From Atrina japonica (taxonomy: Eukaryota > Mollusca > Bivalvia > Pterioida > Pinnidae): 64,000 nucleotides of DNA. The stretch is from assembly GCA_030159075.1 (NCBI GenBank), contig BROG01000042.1:62501-126500 (forward strand), read 5' to 3'. Numbering within the stretch: position 1 is the stretch's first letter; each line of letters begins with the position of its first letter. Shown here piece by piece: positions 19,594 through 30,419 of this stretch. Position numbers and translations under genes: made by a program. Below the pieces are notes generated by a model that saw nothing but the letters and a program-made list of their open reading frames with translations, did no database searches and was not told the DNA's origin.

Positions 19594-20527
19594 ATGAAAG
19601 GCCGTTTGAGCCATAAAAAGGATGAACTTACGCGATGACTACTTTCACGATAAAATTCACATTTAACGCGTTAAAACTGAGTTTTAACGCGTTATAACAT
19701 ACTTTTTGCATGCAAATAGTGATTTTTAACGTGAAAGAGGATATTTTAACGCGTTAGTGTTGAATTTCAATTTTTTGCACGCAAAAACAGGTTTTTAACG
19801 TGTTAGAAAAGGAAAAATACAATATGAACTTACGTGATGAAATTAACCAATCAGATGCTTCCTTTCGTTCATTTGGAAATGAAATGGCGCCAGATATCGA
19901 GATGCATTTTCATTACAACAAAAGCTTGTGCTGTAAATACGGACATAGTCTATTTATTTCCATATTTTTTAAACAATTTAAATATTTATCATTAATCCCA
20001 TAATAGTTCAATTAAAAATATTGGTTTGTTTGGTAAATATCAGTGACTGAATTGGACATAACATTTTATTCAGTTCGGAAAATGTCATCTCCGAGACCGA
20101 ACCACACTGTTGGTCACGTTTTTATGTACTAAACATTGTTGACATTTTACATTTTACATGTGCAGATATTCCCAGCACATACATCTAGATTATCAGATAA
20201 AATCTAAAGATTTCTTTTATTTCGTTTAGTAAATATCGTTAATACTTCTTATCCTCTTAAGGACATTTCCGACTGTTCTGTTTATGTTGTAAGAAAAGTT
20301 CCGATAGGCTGTTTCTTCTCGGTCACAATACAAACGTGCATGCAAGTGTTTGATAATGAAAATGATTTTGCATGCAAAAACGTCTTTCATATTAAAAGTC
20401 ACTACTTGCATGCAAAAAGTATGTTTTATCGCGTTAAAGGTGATTTTTAACGCATTAAAAGTTACTTTTAACGTGAAAGTGGTCATCGCGTAAGTTCATC
20501 CCGTTTGTGACCCACACGGCCTTTTAT
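19594..20527. mobile_element. Non-autonomous inverted-repeat DNA transposon, 934 bp, 8-bp TSD
   Basis: The ends read ATGAAAGGCCG (left) and CGGCCTTTTAT (right), and inverted similarity extends inward for about 190 bp: GGATGAACTTACGCGATGAC on the left matches the complement of the right end around 20,480-20,500. The arms are filled with short palindromes, TTTTAACGCGTTAAAA-like and TTTGCATGCAAA-like, several times each. An 8-bp duplication, AGTCATAT, flanks both ends; eight bases is typical of hAT (also P and Merlin). No transposase is encoded; the 67-codon ORF at 19,800 is fortuitous. Confidence 0.85.
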
Positions 20528-20535
20528 AGTCATAT
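20528..20535 (+). repeat. Target-site duplication AGTCATAT, right copy
   Basis: Matches the left copy at 19,586-19,593. Confidence 0.8.
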
Positions 20536-20761
20536 GTACCATATAGAACCTGTGAAACTAAAACCATATGGTTCTCAGTTACAATCCATGAGTGGAAGTC
20601 CCAATGTTTCGATCTTTTCTATGTGGTCCATTGAACGTCGACTCATCGAAGTTCTACTGTAGTATTATAAAACAATCTTTATGAATTCTGAATTTTTATG
20701 TAAATATCCACACAGATTATCCAAAGTGGTTCAGATGAGACACAAACATGAACACAAAAAA

Positions 20762-20812
20762 TAAACACACGCACACACACACACACGCATACACACACGC
20801 ACACACACACGT
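20762..20812. repeat. (CA)n microsatellite, interrupted
   Basis: About 50 bp of CA repeats with GC and TA interruptions. Confidence 0.9.
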
Positions 20813-20817
20813 CTACA

Positions 20818-21021
20818 CATAGTGGAATCTCGCTATCTTGACATTCAAGGGACTGCCCATGTTACTTTGAATTATGTGGAATTCACGATAACAGAAATTT
20901 TCATATCAAATAATTTCTGTCTCTACTGGACAATGATAAAATCTTATCATGACAAACTATTCAAATTTTAAAATAACTGGAATTTCGACTGGTGATTTTG
21001 ACATAACTAGATTCCACTGTA
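20818..21021. mobile_element. Small MITE-like element
   Basis: The left end ATAGTGGAATCTCGCTATCT with TGACAT and the complement of the right end, ATACAGTGGAATCTAGTTAT with GTCAAAA, form terminal inverted repeats around about 200 bp. The CAGTGGAA..TCG..AT type of end and TA borders fit the pogo/Tigger branch of Tc1/mariner. No coding capacity. Confidence 0.5.
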
Positions 21022-21899
21022 TGTATATACCGGTGTAGTAGCTGATTCTTTCCCTGTCTAAAAGTTTTAAACGGTAAAAAACTGGTTAGACAATTCTTTC
21101 CCTCCTCAGTTGAAAGTCTCCCCGGGGGGATAGGCAAATCAGCTTCCCCGGGAAAGAATTGGCTAGCCATTTTTCCCATGGGGGATAAAACTGAATAGCC
21201 ACTTTTTCCTCGGGGGAAAAGACTTGGCTAGCCAGTTTTTCACCCCAAGATAAAAGAAATGAACCAGTATAAAGGAAATGAAAACTTTTAAAAAGTAAGT
21301 TTTTTCATTTTTATGAATCAAAGTAATATTTTTAGATAATATATATCTAACTATAGTAAGACAATGTACATTTTAGCAACGATGGAGTTTTAGATAATAT
21401 TCATTTTACTAGAGTTACACATTCACTTTTGTTTTTTCCCCTGAATGATCAAAAAGGGGGAAAGAATTGGCTAGTCAAAAGTTTCCTCCTCAAATGATCA
21501 AATAGGGGAACAGAATTGGCTAGAAATTGGGTGAATTGTAAAGGAACACAAGTTAACTCATATATAATTTCTCAACAATATCTTTTTAAAGTTTAAAACA
21601 TAAATAAATGAGCTTTAGCTAGCTCCAATTTTCAACTTTCAGAATTTCTAGGGTATATAGTCAATTCTTTCTCTTTTAAAGAATCAATACTGGGGAAAGA
21701 ATTGACTAGTCAGCTAAGATAGTTATCTTTTTTACAGTGGTTACTCTTAGACGGATTTTGGCTATACTTTTAGATTTATTATTTGGCTTTGTATGATACC
21801 ACTTTCCCTTTAGAAAAATACATATATATTCTAAATTGGAGCTCAACTGATGAAGTCTAATTGACAGAAACGATCGTCTTGAGCATTATAACTTTGGTA

Positions 21900-22510
21900 T
21901 TATGTTTATAATATTCAAAAGTTCCCTCGTGAATGATCAAATAGGGAGGAAGAATTGGCTAGCCATGTTCCCCACTGAATGATAAAATAGGAGGGAAAGA
22001 ATTTGCTAGCCAAAAGTCCCCCCCGAATGATCAAATAGGAGGGAAAAAATTGGCTAGCCAAGTTTTCCCCCTGAATGATCTAATAGGAGGGAAAAAATTG
22101 GCTAGCCAAAAGTCCCCCCCCCCAATGATCAAATAGGAGGGAAACAATTGGCTAGCCAAAAGTCCCCCCCTGAATGATCAAATTGGAGGGAAAAAATTGG
22201 CTAGCCAAAAGTCCCCCCCCCCGAATGATCAAATAGGAGGGAAACAATTGGCTAGCCAAAAGTCCCCCCCTGAATGATCAAATAGGAGGGAAACAATTGG
22301 CTAGTCAAAAGTTTCCCCCTGAATGATCAAATTGGAGGGAAAGAATTGGCTAGCCAAGTTTCCCCCCTGAATGATTAAATTGGAGGAAAAAATTGGCTAG
22401 CCAAAAGTTTCCCCATGAATGATCAAATAGGAGGGAAACAATTGGCTAGCCAAAAGTTCCCCCCCTGAATGATCAAACAGGGAGAAACAATTTGCAAGCC
22501 AAAAGTTACT
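21900..22510. repeat. About 48-bp minisatellite with GGCTAGCC palindrome (left arm)
   Basis: The unit is CCCCCTGAATGATCAAATAG, GAGGGAAACAATTGGCTAGC, CAAAAGT, in about 12-13 tandem copies. Variation concentrates in the length of the C run. The same unit occurs reversed at 26,630-27,300. Confidence 0.9.
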
Positions 22511-22639
22511 TCCCTAGATATTGGGCAAATTGTCAAGCAACATGAGTTAACTCATATTAAATGTCTCAACAATTTCTTTTTAAAGTTTAATACATAAATA
22601 AATGTGCCTTAGCTAACTCAAATTTTCTACTTTCATGAA

Positions 22640-25600
22640 TTTCTAGGGTGCATAGTCAATTCTTTCCCTTTTTGTAATGGAAATTGTGATATTGCAGGCG
22701 GTCAATTTTATGAAAAAATTCACCATAAATTCTGTTTGGGTTGGTTGCTATGGGATATGGAAAGTATCCCCCCTTTTTTTACTACTGGTAACCATATGGT
22801 GTGGGAAAAATTTTAATTTTATGAAAATATGTTTTTTATTTGTTAATATTTTATGTTCTGAAAGGTTCAAAGACACATTATTAAAATATTACAATTACAA
22901 TATTACAATCTTCCAAAATCATTTAGAAAGCGTTACTTTAAATAGGACAATACCAAAAAACTGGATAACTATGGTGATCTTTACACACCAATTTCTCAAA
23001 ACTGAAAATCACTGCATGTAATAAGATAACAATACACCTGTAATATGTGTAAATAAGAAAAAAAAAATACCATTCAGTTTTTGTTTTAGACAAGTGTATC
23101 TCACTATCTGGCAATACCCCCCCATTTTTAGATTGCCAGGTAAAAAATTCCAGAAATCTGATGTTTTTCCCTTTGCATTGGCATAATAGATAGACAAAAC
23201 CTTCAGATTAGGCTATCTATTTTGAATTATGTAATTGTATGATATGAGATTGAAATTTCAAATGCACATTCTTTGTGATGTAGGGTATGCAATGGTACAT
23301 GTATCTTGATATTTGACCTAATGACCTGGACCTTTGAATATTACCCCTTTTCAAAAACATTAATCTTGACTATATTTTTAAAGATAACAGGAGTAGAGCT
23401 TTGATACTTTGCATGTGTTATCCTTATAATCTATTTATTCAGATTGTACCATGACCTTTGACCTAGATAATGCCATTTGACCTACTTTTTACAATCTTTT
23501 ACCAAGACCTTGAGACACAGATAATGCCATTATCAAATATGTATCAGTAGATCTGTCTCCTCTATTTTAATTCTAAGAATATCATACTTGCCATATGTAG
23601 GGAGGCTATCTATTTTTATGTAAAATTTTGATAATTTGTTCAAGAAAAGTGTATATCCCACCATGAAAAATTTAAAATTCTTATTAATTCTTGATAAAAT
23701 TTAGAGTTTTCCCCATGAGATTAAAAATTAAATTTTTAAAATTTTTTCAAGGTTGGCAAGTCGGGAACATACTCTTTTCAGTTAATCTGTTTTGTAAATT
23801 AACATTCACTATCTTTATAATGCACAAATTTAGGTTTGTGAAATGACCTGGATTTCTTGAACAAAAATTTAAGTTTTTACTTTTTACTTAAGTTTAATCT
23901 CAAAACTCAAAATTAAACTCAGCTAAGATTTTTCTCACATTGCATTTCTCGAAGCAAAGTCATTTCTCAGCTGAGTGCATTTTTGTAGCCAGCTGAGTGC
24001 AATTTTCCATTGCCTTAAGCGGTCCTTTTGGAAAGGGGATCAATAAAGGATAAATAATGTTGGTGTTTATAATATGGATTTTAAAATCTACCATAATAGA
24101 CAAACTAGTTTCGTATTTTACAAAAGTAAATCAGATATAATGGTAGTGGTATTGAAGTATTTGTATAAGATTCATTTAACCTTCCAGTTGATGTCTGTTC
24201 ATGGGGTTATCATATCACCCATTCCATGCCCCAAATTGCGTCCATTCACTACAGTGTATAGAATTAGGTTTCCTGCAGGGCGATGGCATGTCATGTACTC
24301 TGCATGTTTAAAAAAACATTTTAAAGACAAATGAAAATCCAATGATGACAAATATTCTTTAACTGTGGTCATATATGTATCTGCCGTGGATTTATTTATC
24401 GTGTTAAAACATACTTCAGCACCCATTGGGCATCGTGTTTACTATTGTCTTTAGCATTATAAAACACCCATTCCTTGCCTTGTTTTACGTCACACCGACT
24501 TCATGCCAGAATACGGTTTCCCAAGAAGTTAAGCCTAGAAGTCATGTCGAAGAGCCTACACATTTTAAGTCTACTTGGTCTGTGTCACACATTTCAAAGA
24601 CGATAGAATTAGGACAGACTTGTATAACAAGTTGTATAACATACTTTCTTGAAAGCATCAGACTCAAGTTTGAGTGTATTTACCTGCCTACAAGTCCATA
24701 CACAAAATTCTTAATCAGAGGCGCAACCTTTACCTTTTTTATAGCTATATTTGAGTAAAATATTTTATTTAAGTCTGCTACATAGGTGACTTAAGGTTTT
24801 ACTCAACTTAAGCAAAATATTGGACTGAGACTTTTTCGAGAAATGCACTGATTTGAGTTTTCTCCGATTTGAGAAAAAACTCAAATATTTGAGTAAAAAT
24901 TCAGACTTAAGTCTTAAATTTGACTTAAGTTTATTTCGAGAAACCCAGGCCTGATTTTCATGTTCTGGTGTCCGACTAACTCACAAAAACTGCGTATTTG
25001 GATTTTATAATAAAGATTTACTAAAAAAATTAAGTTGCTGGATTGGGATTTGCGGGAAAAAATTGTCAATTTTTTCTAGTTTCAGTGAATAGAAGGTATT
25101 AGGTAAAGAATAAAATTCTAAAATTCTGTTATCAGGACACAAAGACACCAAATTTACTCGATACTCACTTTTATACATCATTTTAACTCTATCAGTCAGG
25201 GACCAGTAGCTGCCTAATATGGTGTAATTTCATCTTTAGTATTTACCACAGCCATTTTTTCCTTCTGTTTGAGAAAAATGTCCATCACCTGATGAATGAT
25301 TTAAAAGAAAATCCAAACACTTGCAAATTACTTTTTTTGTTTACATTCACATGAAAACTGTTGTGGATCAAATCATTTCTGATAATTAGTTACTTGAACT
25401 TGAGTAGTTAGCAAATATGGTGACATAAGTCCCAAAACATATAAATTATGTTGTGATAATTTCATTAAAATTCCAAACAATGATAACATAAATAATACTG
25501 CACCATTACAAACAGGCAAGCACAAGTAATAGTGAAGTCCATCTGCTGAAACAGCAGTGTAAACAATAGGCTAAACAGCCTGATGAAAAACATTTCTCAC

Positions 25601-26190
25601 ACACTCACTGTCAATTTAATTTTTAGTTTTTGTTTAGATGCTGACGGACCAATAGTGATATGTCACAGTGCATTGATTAAGTCCTCCACTTTCGATTTAC
25701 CTGTATTTTTTCTTCGGGGTGACTTTGATATGTGCCGATAATATCGTAGAGACTGCGATTGGATTAGTTTGTTATGTGCCACTCAGCGTAAACATAGGGC
25801 CAGTGTTGACATTATTACGCTCAGTGTCCAAAATTTCTGTTGAAATCGATGTTTCTTGCTGTTTGACAGGCTGGTAATCACGCGAGATTTGTCCATGCTT
25901 GCCTCGAGTGAGTCTGCCATTTTGACAATGATTTTATTTACATTGGATTCAGGTCATGTTATACCAATAACTTCTATTTGGTGTTAAAAATTCATGCTTC
26001 AGGGTATATTTTGTCAAATTAAATATAGATTTTATCCATGGTGGTAAATATCAATTTCTGATAAATATTTACCAAAGGAATTATAAAATTATTCCATTAC
26101 ACGAAGTTTGTCGAGGTCGGAAGAGCTACCAACCTCCGTATAACTCGGCAAAAGTTGATCACGTGGTCAATTATGGGTCGGATACCTTAA
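22640..26190. other. Middle part of the 6.6-kb element
   Basis: Non-coding by inspection. ORFs at 22,677-23,021 and 24,426-24,758 have no motif and arise in AT-rich sequence. Includes TGACCTAATGACCTGGACCT-like dispersed pieces near 23,310 and a nested inverted-repeat element at about 23,846-24,952. Confidence 0.5.
23846..24952. mobile_element. Nested inverted-repeat element, about 1.1 kb
   Basis: The left end ACCTGGATTTCTTGAACAAA followed by AATTTAAG is the inverse of the right end (complement GGCCTGGGTTTCTCGAAATA followed by AACTTAAG). A second inverted pair lies inside: GCATTTCTCGAAGCAAAGTC on the left against the complement GCATTTCTCGAAAAAGTCTC. Between them no conserved transposase was found. 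Target duplication not resolved. Confidence 0.5.
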
Positions 26191-26199
26191 TGTTCTAAT

Positions 26200-26700
26200 A
26201 GGGAGGAAAGAATTGGCTAGTCAAATACCCCCCCCCCCCAAAAAAAAAGAATGGGGGGGGGGGGGGTGTGGAAAGAATTTGCTAGCCAAAAGATCAAATA
26301 GGGGGGAGAATTGGTTAGCCAAAAGTTTCCCAATTAGATATTGGGCGAATTGTCAAGTAACATGAGTTAACTCATATATAATTTCTCAACAACTTTAATA
26401 CATAAATAAATGTGCCTTAGCTAGCTCAAATTTTCATTTTTCATGAATTTCTAGGGTGCATAGTCAATTCTTTTCCTTTTAAAGTATTAACAGGGGGGGG
26501 AAGAATTGGATAGCCATAAGTTTCCTCCCTGACTGATATCACAATGAGGAAAGAATTGGCTAGCCAAAAGTTTCCCTTCTGAATGATCAAATAGGGGGAA
26601 ATAATTCACTCTCCATTGTAAAACATCCAGGGGGGAGCTTTTTGCTAGCCAATTCTTTCGCCCTAATAGATCATTCAGGGGAAACTTTTGGCTAGTCAAT
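26200..26700. repeat. GGCTAGCC minisatellite, inner right part
   Basis: Same unit as the left arm, first in the left-arm orientation (26,200-26,600, including a 26,310-26,480 segment that matches 22,505-22,675), then turning to the opposite orientation from about 26,620. Confidence 0.7.
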
Positions 26701-26702
26701 TC

Positions 26703-26703
<1 letters not shown>

Positions 26704-26785
<82 letters not shown>
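26704..26785. repeat. Pure C homopolymer, 82 bp
   Basis: An uninterrupted run of C inside the right arm of the 6.6-kb element, where normal units have 5-9 C. It is either a real expansion, able to form i-motif and G-quadruplex structures, or an assembly or base-calling artefact. Confidence 0.85.
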
Positions 26786-26789
26786 AGTT

Positions 26790-27608
26790 GATTATTAAGG
26801 TAGAAACTTTTGGCTAGCCAATTCTTTCCTCCTTATTAATTCTTTAAAAGGGAAACTAGGTACCCTACAAATTCATGAAAGTTAATAATTTGAGCTACCA
26901 AAAGCAATTTATTTATGTATTAAATTTTAAAAAGATATTGTTGATAAATAATATATGAATTAACTGGTTATTCTAAAATTTGATCCCCATTGTAAAATAT
27001 TAAGGGGGAGGAGCTGTTCCTGTCCAGCCTATTTAGTCATTAAGGGGGAAAGAATTGGCTAGCCATTTCTTTCCTCCCCTATTTAATCATTAAGGGGGAA
27101 AGAATTGGCTAGCCATTTCTTTTCTCCCGTATTTAATCATTAAGGGGGAAAGAATTGGCTAGCCATTTCTTTCCTCCCCTATTTGATCATTCAACAGGAG
27201 AAACTTTTGGCTAGCCAATTTTCTCTTCCTATTTGATTATTCAGGGGGGACTTTTGGCTTACCAATTCTTTCCCCCCTTTTTGATCATTCATCGAAAGAA
27301 AAAGAAAAGTGTATGTCTAACTCTAGTTAAACGAATAATATCTTAAAATCTATCCTTGCTAAAATATATGTACGTTGTCCTACTTTAGTAAGATGAATAA
27401 TATCTATATAACTTTCATCCCAGGGGGAAAACTTGGCTAGCCATTTCTTTCCCTGGGGGAAAAAATGATTTTTTTTCCCATGGGAAAATTTCAACTGAGG
27501 GGGTAAAGAATTGACTAGCCAGCTTTTTACAGCAGGGAAAGAATTGGTGTGCCAGTTTTTTCTCTGGGGAAAGTTTCAGCATGGGGAAAGAATTGGCTGC
27601 TACACTGG
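26790..27608. repeat. GGCTAGCC minisatellite, outer right arm (inverted)
   Basis: Units read AACTTTTGGCTAGCCAATTC then TTTCC..CCTATTTGATCATTC, the complement of the left-arm unit. The outermost 200 bp (27,400-27,608) mirror 21,030-21,240. Confidence 0.85.
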
Positions 27609-27625
27609 TATATAACACAGGATAG

Positions 27626-27978
27626 CTAAACATTATCACTTTGCTGGGAACTACTGTCCTCAATACTTAACCAATCTATAATTTCATCTACCACAGGACG
27701 CAATGCTGACACTGTTTCCTGGTCGTTTATGATGTCAAATAATTTGTCATAGTTCCCAATACTTATCAACTTGTTCTCTTCAAGAGCGTTAAATACATCA
27801 GCAGCATTGGATTGTTGGTCATCCACTATACATGGGGGTAATCCTAGTCCTTTCGCTGACAATTTGAAATTATGCAGTAATTCACTTTCAGTTCTGTCTT
27901 TGTTTAAATACAAATATTCCTTCAATATTATTGGAATTCTATAGTGTAGTTTTCTTGCTTCTTTTACACTCTGGGGCT
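27626..27978 (-). CDS. Receptor-like gene, last exon: death-fold-like domain
   Basis: The minus-strand acceptor TTTTGTTGTAG|AGCCCC leads into 116 codons and TAG at 27,628-27,626. It enters in phase 1 from the upstream exon. The peptide starts PQSVKEARKLHYRIPIILKE. Its second half, DVFNALEENKLISIGNYDKL followed by FDIINDQETVSALRPVVDEI, has the spacing of the last helices of a death effector domain (Leu-rich pair, LEEN.LI, NY..L..I). The first half, LKEYLYLNKDRTESELL, would supply the first helices. It ends in a Ser/Gln-rich tail. DED is my best guess; CARD or death domain are alternatives. An inverted-repeat element begins 17 bp after the stop, so the 3' UTR must come from that element or be lost. 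Confidence 0.75.
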
Positions 27979-28139
27979 CTACAACAAAATCAAACACAAT
28001 GATCAAATTTAAAAATGGTAAAGGAAAGATAATTTCACTCGTGGTTAATTTTGTGCTTAACAAAACATTTTGTGTCAGGGTGATTTATGCAAAAAACAAA
28101 AGTAATACATGTACTAGTAATCCATGTGATATCATATCT

Positions 28140-28205
28140 AAGTATTTATATTGACTAAACAGACAGATAGACAGACAGATAGACAGACATATACATATAT
28201 ACAAT
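28140..28205. repeat. (GACA/GATA)n microsatellite
   Basis: Tandem AGACAGATAGACAGACAGAT followed by TA-rich dinucleotides. Confidence 0.85.
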
Positions 28206-28529
28206 GAAATGATAAGGAAGGCTAAGAATATATATACAGTTAGTTGGTAACTTTACCAGACTTATGTTTATGAGTTTTATCTGCATTTTGAAACGAGAGG
28301 TCCCAGAGGAATCTTGGTGCCCACCATCAAATGTTCTTCATTTGATCTATGTCAGACTGTTCTTTTCTCTTATTTTGTGGCTCAACAGTGAATTTGAACT
28401 AAAATCTAAATATTTGTCAAGTGCTTTCTCACAATATTATAACAATACGAAACATAAAGTGCTATAATCCAAGATAGCTTAATCATACTTGTCAACCTCT
28501 AAAGTTGAAAATGCTGCTAATGACCTACA

Positions 28530-30395
28530 TTGAGAAAACAAGAATTACACATAATTATATATCTCGCTGGTCCCAGGTTTGATACCAAATGTAGCAAAGT
28601 ATAGTAAGTATATATTTCAGAGGCTGGGACAGGACCCCCCACATACACTACTGCATGTGTTTTCCCATAACAATCAGTAATATACATGGTTAAAGGGTGG
28701 GGCTGTGAACGGTTTTTAGGTTATAAGTAAACATGTATATATCGGGGGTGGGGCAGGACTCCCATATGCACCACTAAATGTGTCTCCCCATAACTATCCA
28801 AAATACAAATGGTTTAATGGTGGGGCTGTCCATGGTTTTTAAGGTATCAGTAAAAAAATATATTTCATAGGGTGGGGCAGCCCCCCTATGGACCCCTGAT
28901 ACACCACTGAATGTGTTTTTTAATAATGATCAATAATAAATATGGTTTAAGTGTTGGGGTGTGAACGGTTTTTAAGTTACAAGCAAAAATATAAATTCCA
29001 GGTGGTGGAACAGGACCCACATTTGCACCACTAAATGTGTCTTTCCATAACAATCTAAAATATAAATGTTTTAAGGTTAGGGCTGGGAACGGTTTTTAAG
29101 TAATAAGTTAAAAATATATCTTTCAGAGGGGTGGTGCAGGACCCCCATACACCACTAAATGTGTTTACCGATAATGATCAATAAAAAATATATATGGTTA
29201 AATGGTGGGACTGTGAACGGTTTTCAAGTTACAAGTAATTTTATAAATTTCAGGGGTTATGGCAGGACCCTCCCAATGACCCTATCATACACCAATGTGT
29301 CTACCCATAACAAACAAGAATATATATGGCTTAGGGGTAGATATGTGAATGGTTTTACAACAAGCTTTAATTGTCAAAATCCAAGATGGCCACCTGGCAG
29401 CCATTTTGTGATCTGACCTGCCTGAAAATATACACTGCACTACTGGACCTCAATGAAAACCTGTATGTCAAATTTCATAAAGATCCCTTCAAAACTTTCT
29501 GAGAAATAGTGATGACAATCTTCAATTGTCAGAATCCAAGATGGTCGCCTGTCAGCCATTTTTTGATCCGATCCAGTGATTTGAATAGCTCACCATCTGT
29601 TGATGGTGGGCTAAAAAAATAGTTTGAATAGTTCCAACTGACCCACTTCGTGTCTTCCGGCATGCCATCAAACTTGGTGACTCAATTCAATTACAAAATG
29701 TACCAAGTTGCATTGAAACCCAAGTGGGCCTAACTTCCTCACCTGTGATCCATCTACAAATGTGGGAAGAAAACTAAGAAGAATATGTAGACTGTTCTGA
29801 CTAAAAACTCAAATAAGGTAAAGGACTATGAGTACTTGCAGTAAAGTTTCATCAAAATCCCTTCAGTGATTTGCAGGTACTAGCTGACCATTAAAAAATT
29901 ACTCCCTCCCCCCTCTTATGCAGTCTTAAATCTATAAAAAATTCTAAAAATTAAATTTCAGCAAAATTCTTGCAGAAAGACAGTTCTTCACCTACATGTT
30001 ATTACAAGTAAAAAATATTAAATGAAAGTATCAAAGGGAATACAAGGGGAAATCATGCAACAGATGCCAAGAGTAATATTTTGACTTCTACAAAAAATAC
30101 AAACTTGAATCATATATCAATTTAGATCAGTGAGAAACAATCAATTTTTTCAATTCATGTAGAGATGTGGAGAAGATTTTTAAAGATGGGTGTCTTTTGG
30201 GACCTATTTTGTCCCACCCTGGATACACCCCTGGGCTGATCTGGATGAAAACTTCAAACTTTGTAAAATCCCTTAGGTAGTTCAAGAGGAGAAGTAAAAA
30301 ATATGAAAAGTTTACAGACTGACAGACGGACTGATGACAGACTACAGCCATAGAGTGATCACAACAGCTCACTAGAGCCTTCTGCTCAGGTGAGC
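28530..30395. mobile_element. Dispersed element with 125-bp tandem core
   Basis: From ACAAGAATTACACA to a CTCAGGTGAGCTAAGAA end. The left half has about six tandem copies (28,600-29,350) of a 125-bp unit with GGGTGGGGCAGGACCCCCAT, ACACCACTAAATGTGTTTCC, CCATAACAATCAATAATATA and GGGCTGTGAACGGTTTTTAA. The right half has two copies of TCCAAGATGGCCACCTGGCA-type sequence. The same core returns at 59,765-60,290. No protein is coded. It lies in the intron before the last receptor exon. Confidence 0.65.
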
Positions 30396-30419
30396 TAAGA
30401 AGAACCAGTAACAGACATA

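Larger units (their letters stand above)
21030..27608. mobile_element. 6.6-kb inverted-repeat (foldback-like) element with GGCTAGCC arms
   Basis: The left end CCGGTGTAGTAGCTGATTCT and the complement of the right end CCAGTGTAGCAGCCAATTCT are inverted copies, each flanked by TATATA (21,024-21,029 and 27,609-27,614). The match continues inward on both sides: ACTGGTTAGACAATTCTTTC against its inverted counterpart at about 27,540, and AGTAAGACAATGTACATTTT near 21,355 against the inverted copy near 27,385. The arms then turn into a minisatellite built on AATTGGCTAGCCAA. The arms are roughly 1.4-1.6 kb; the 3.5-kb middle holds no transposase. I do not recognise the superfamily. It ends 17 bp from the stop codon of the receptor-like gene. 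Confidence 0.75.

Noticed and set aside
22677..24758. ORFs of 86-114 codons in the middle of the 6.6-kb element as a transposase
   Set aside because: No DDE, zinc-finger or other transposase motif, AT-rich composition, opposing ORFs overlap.
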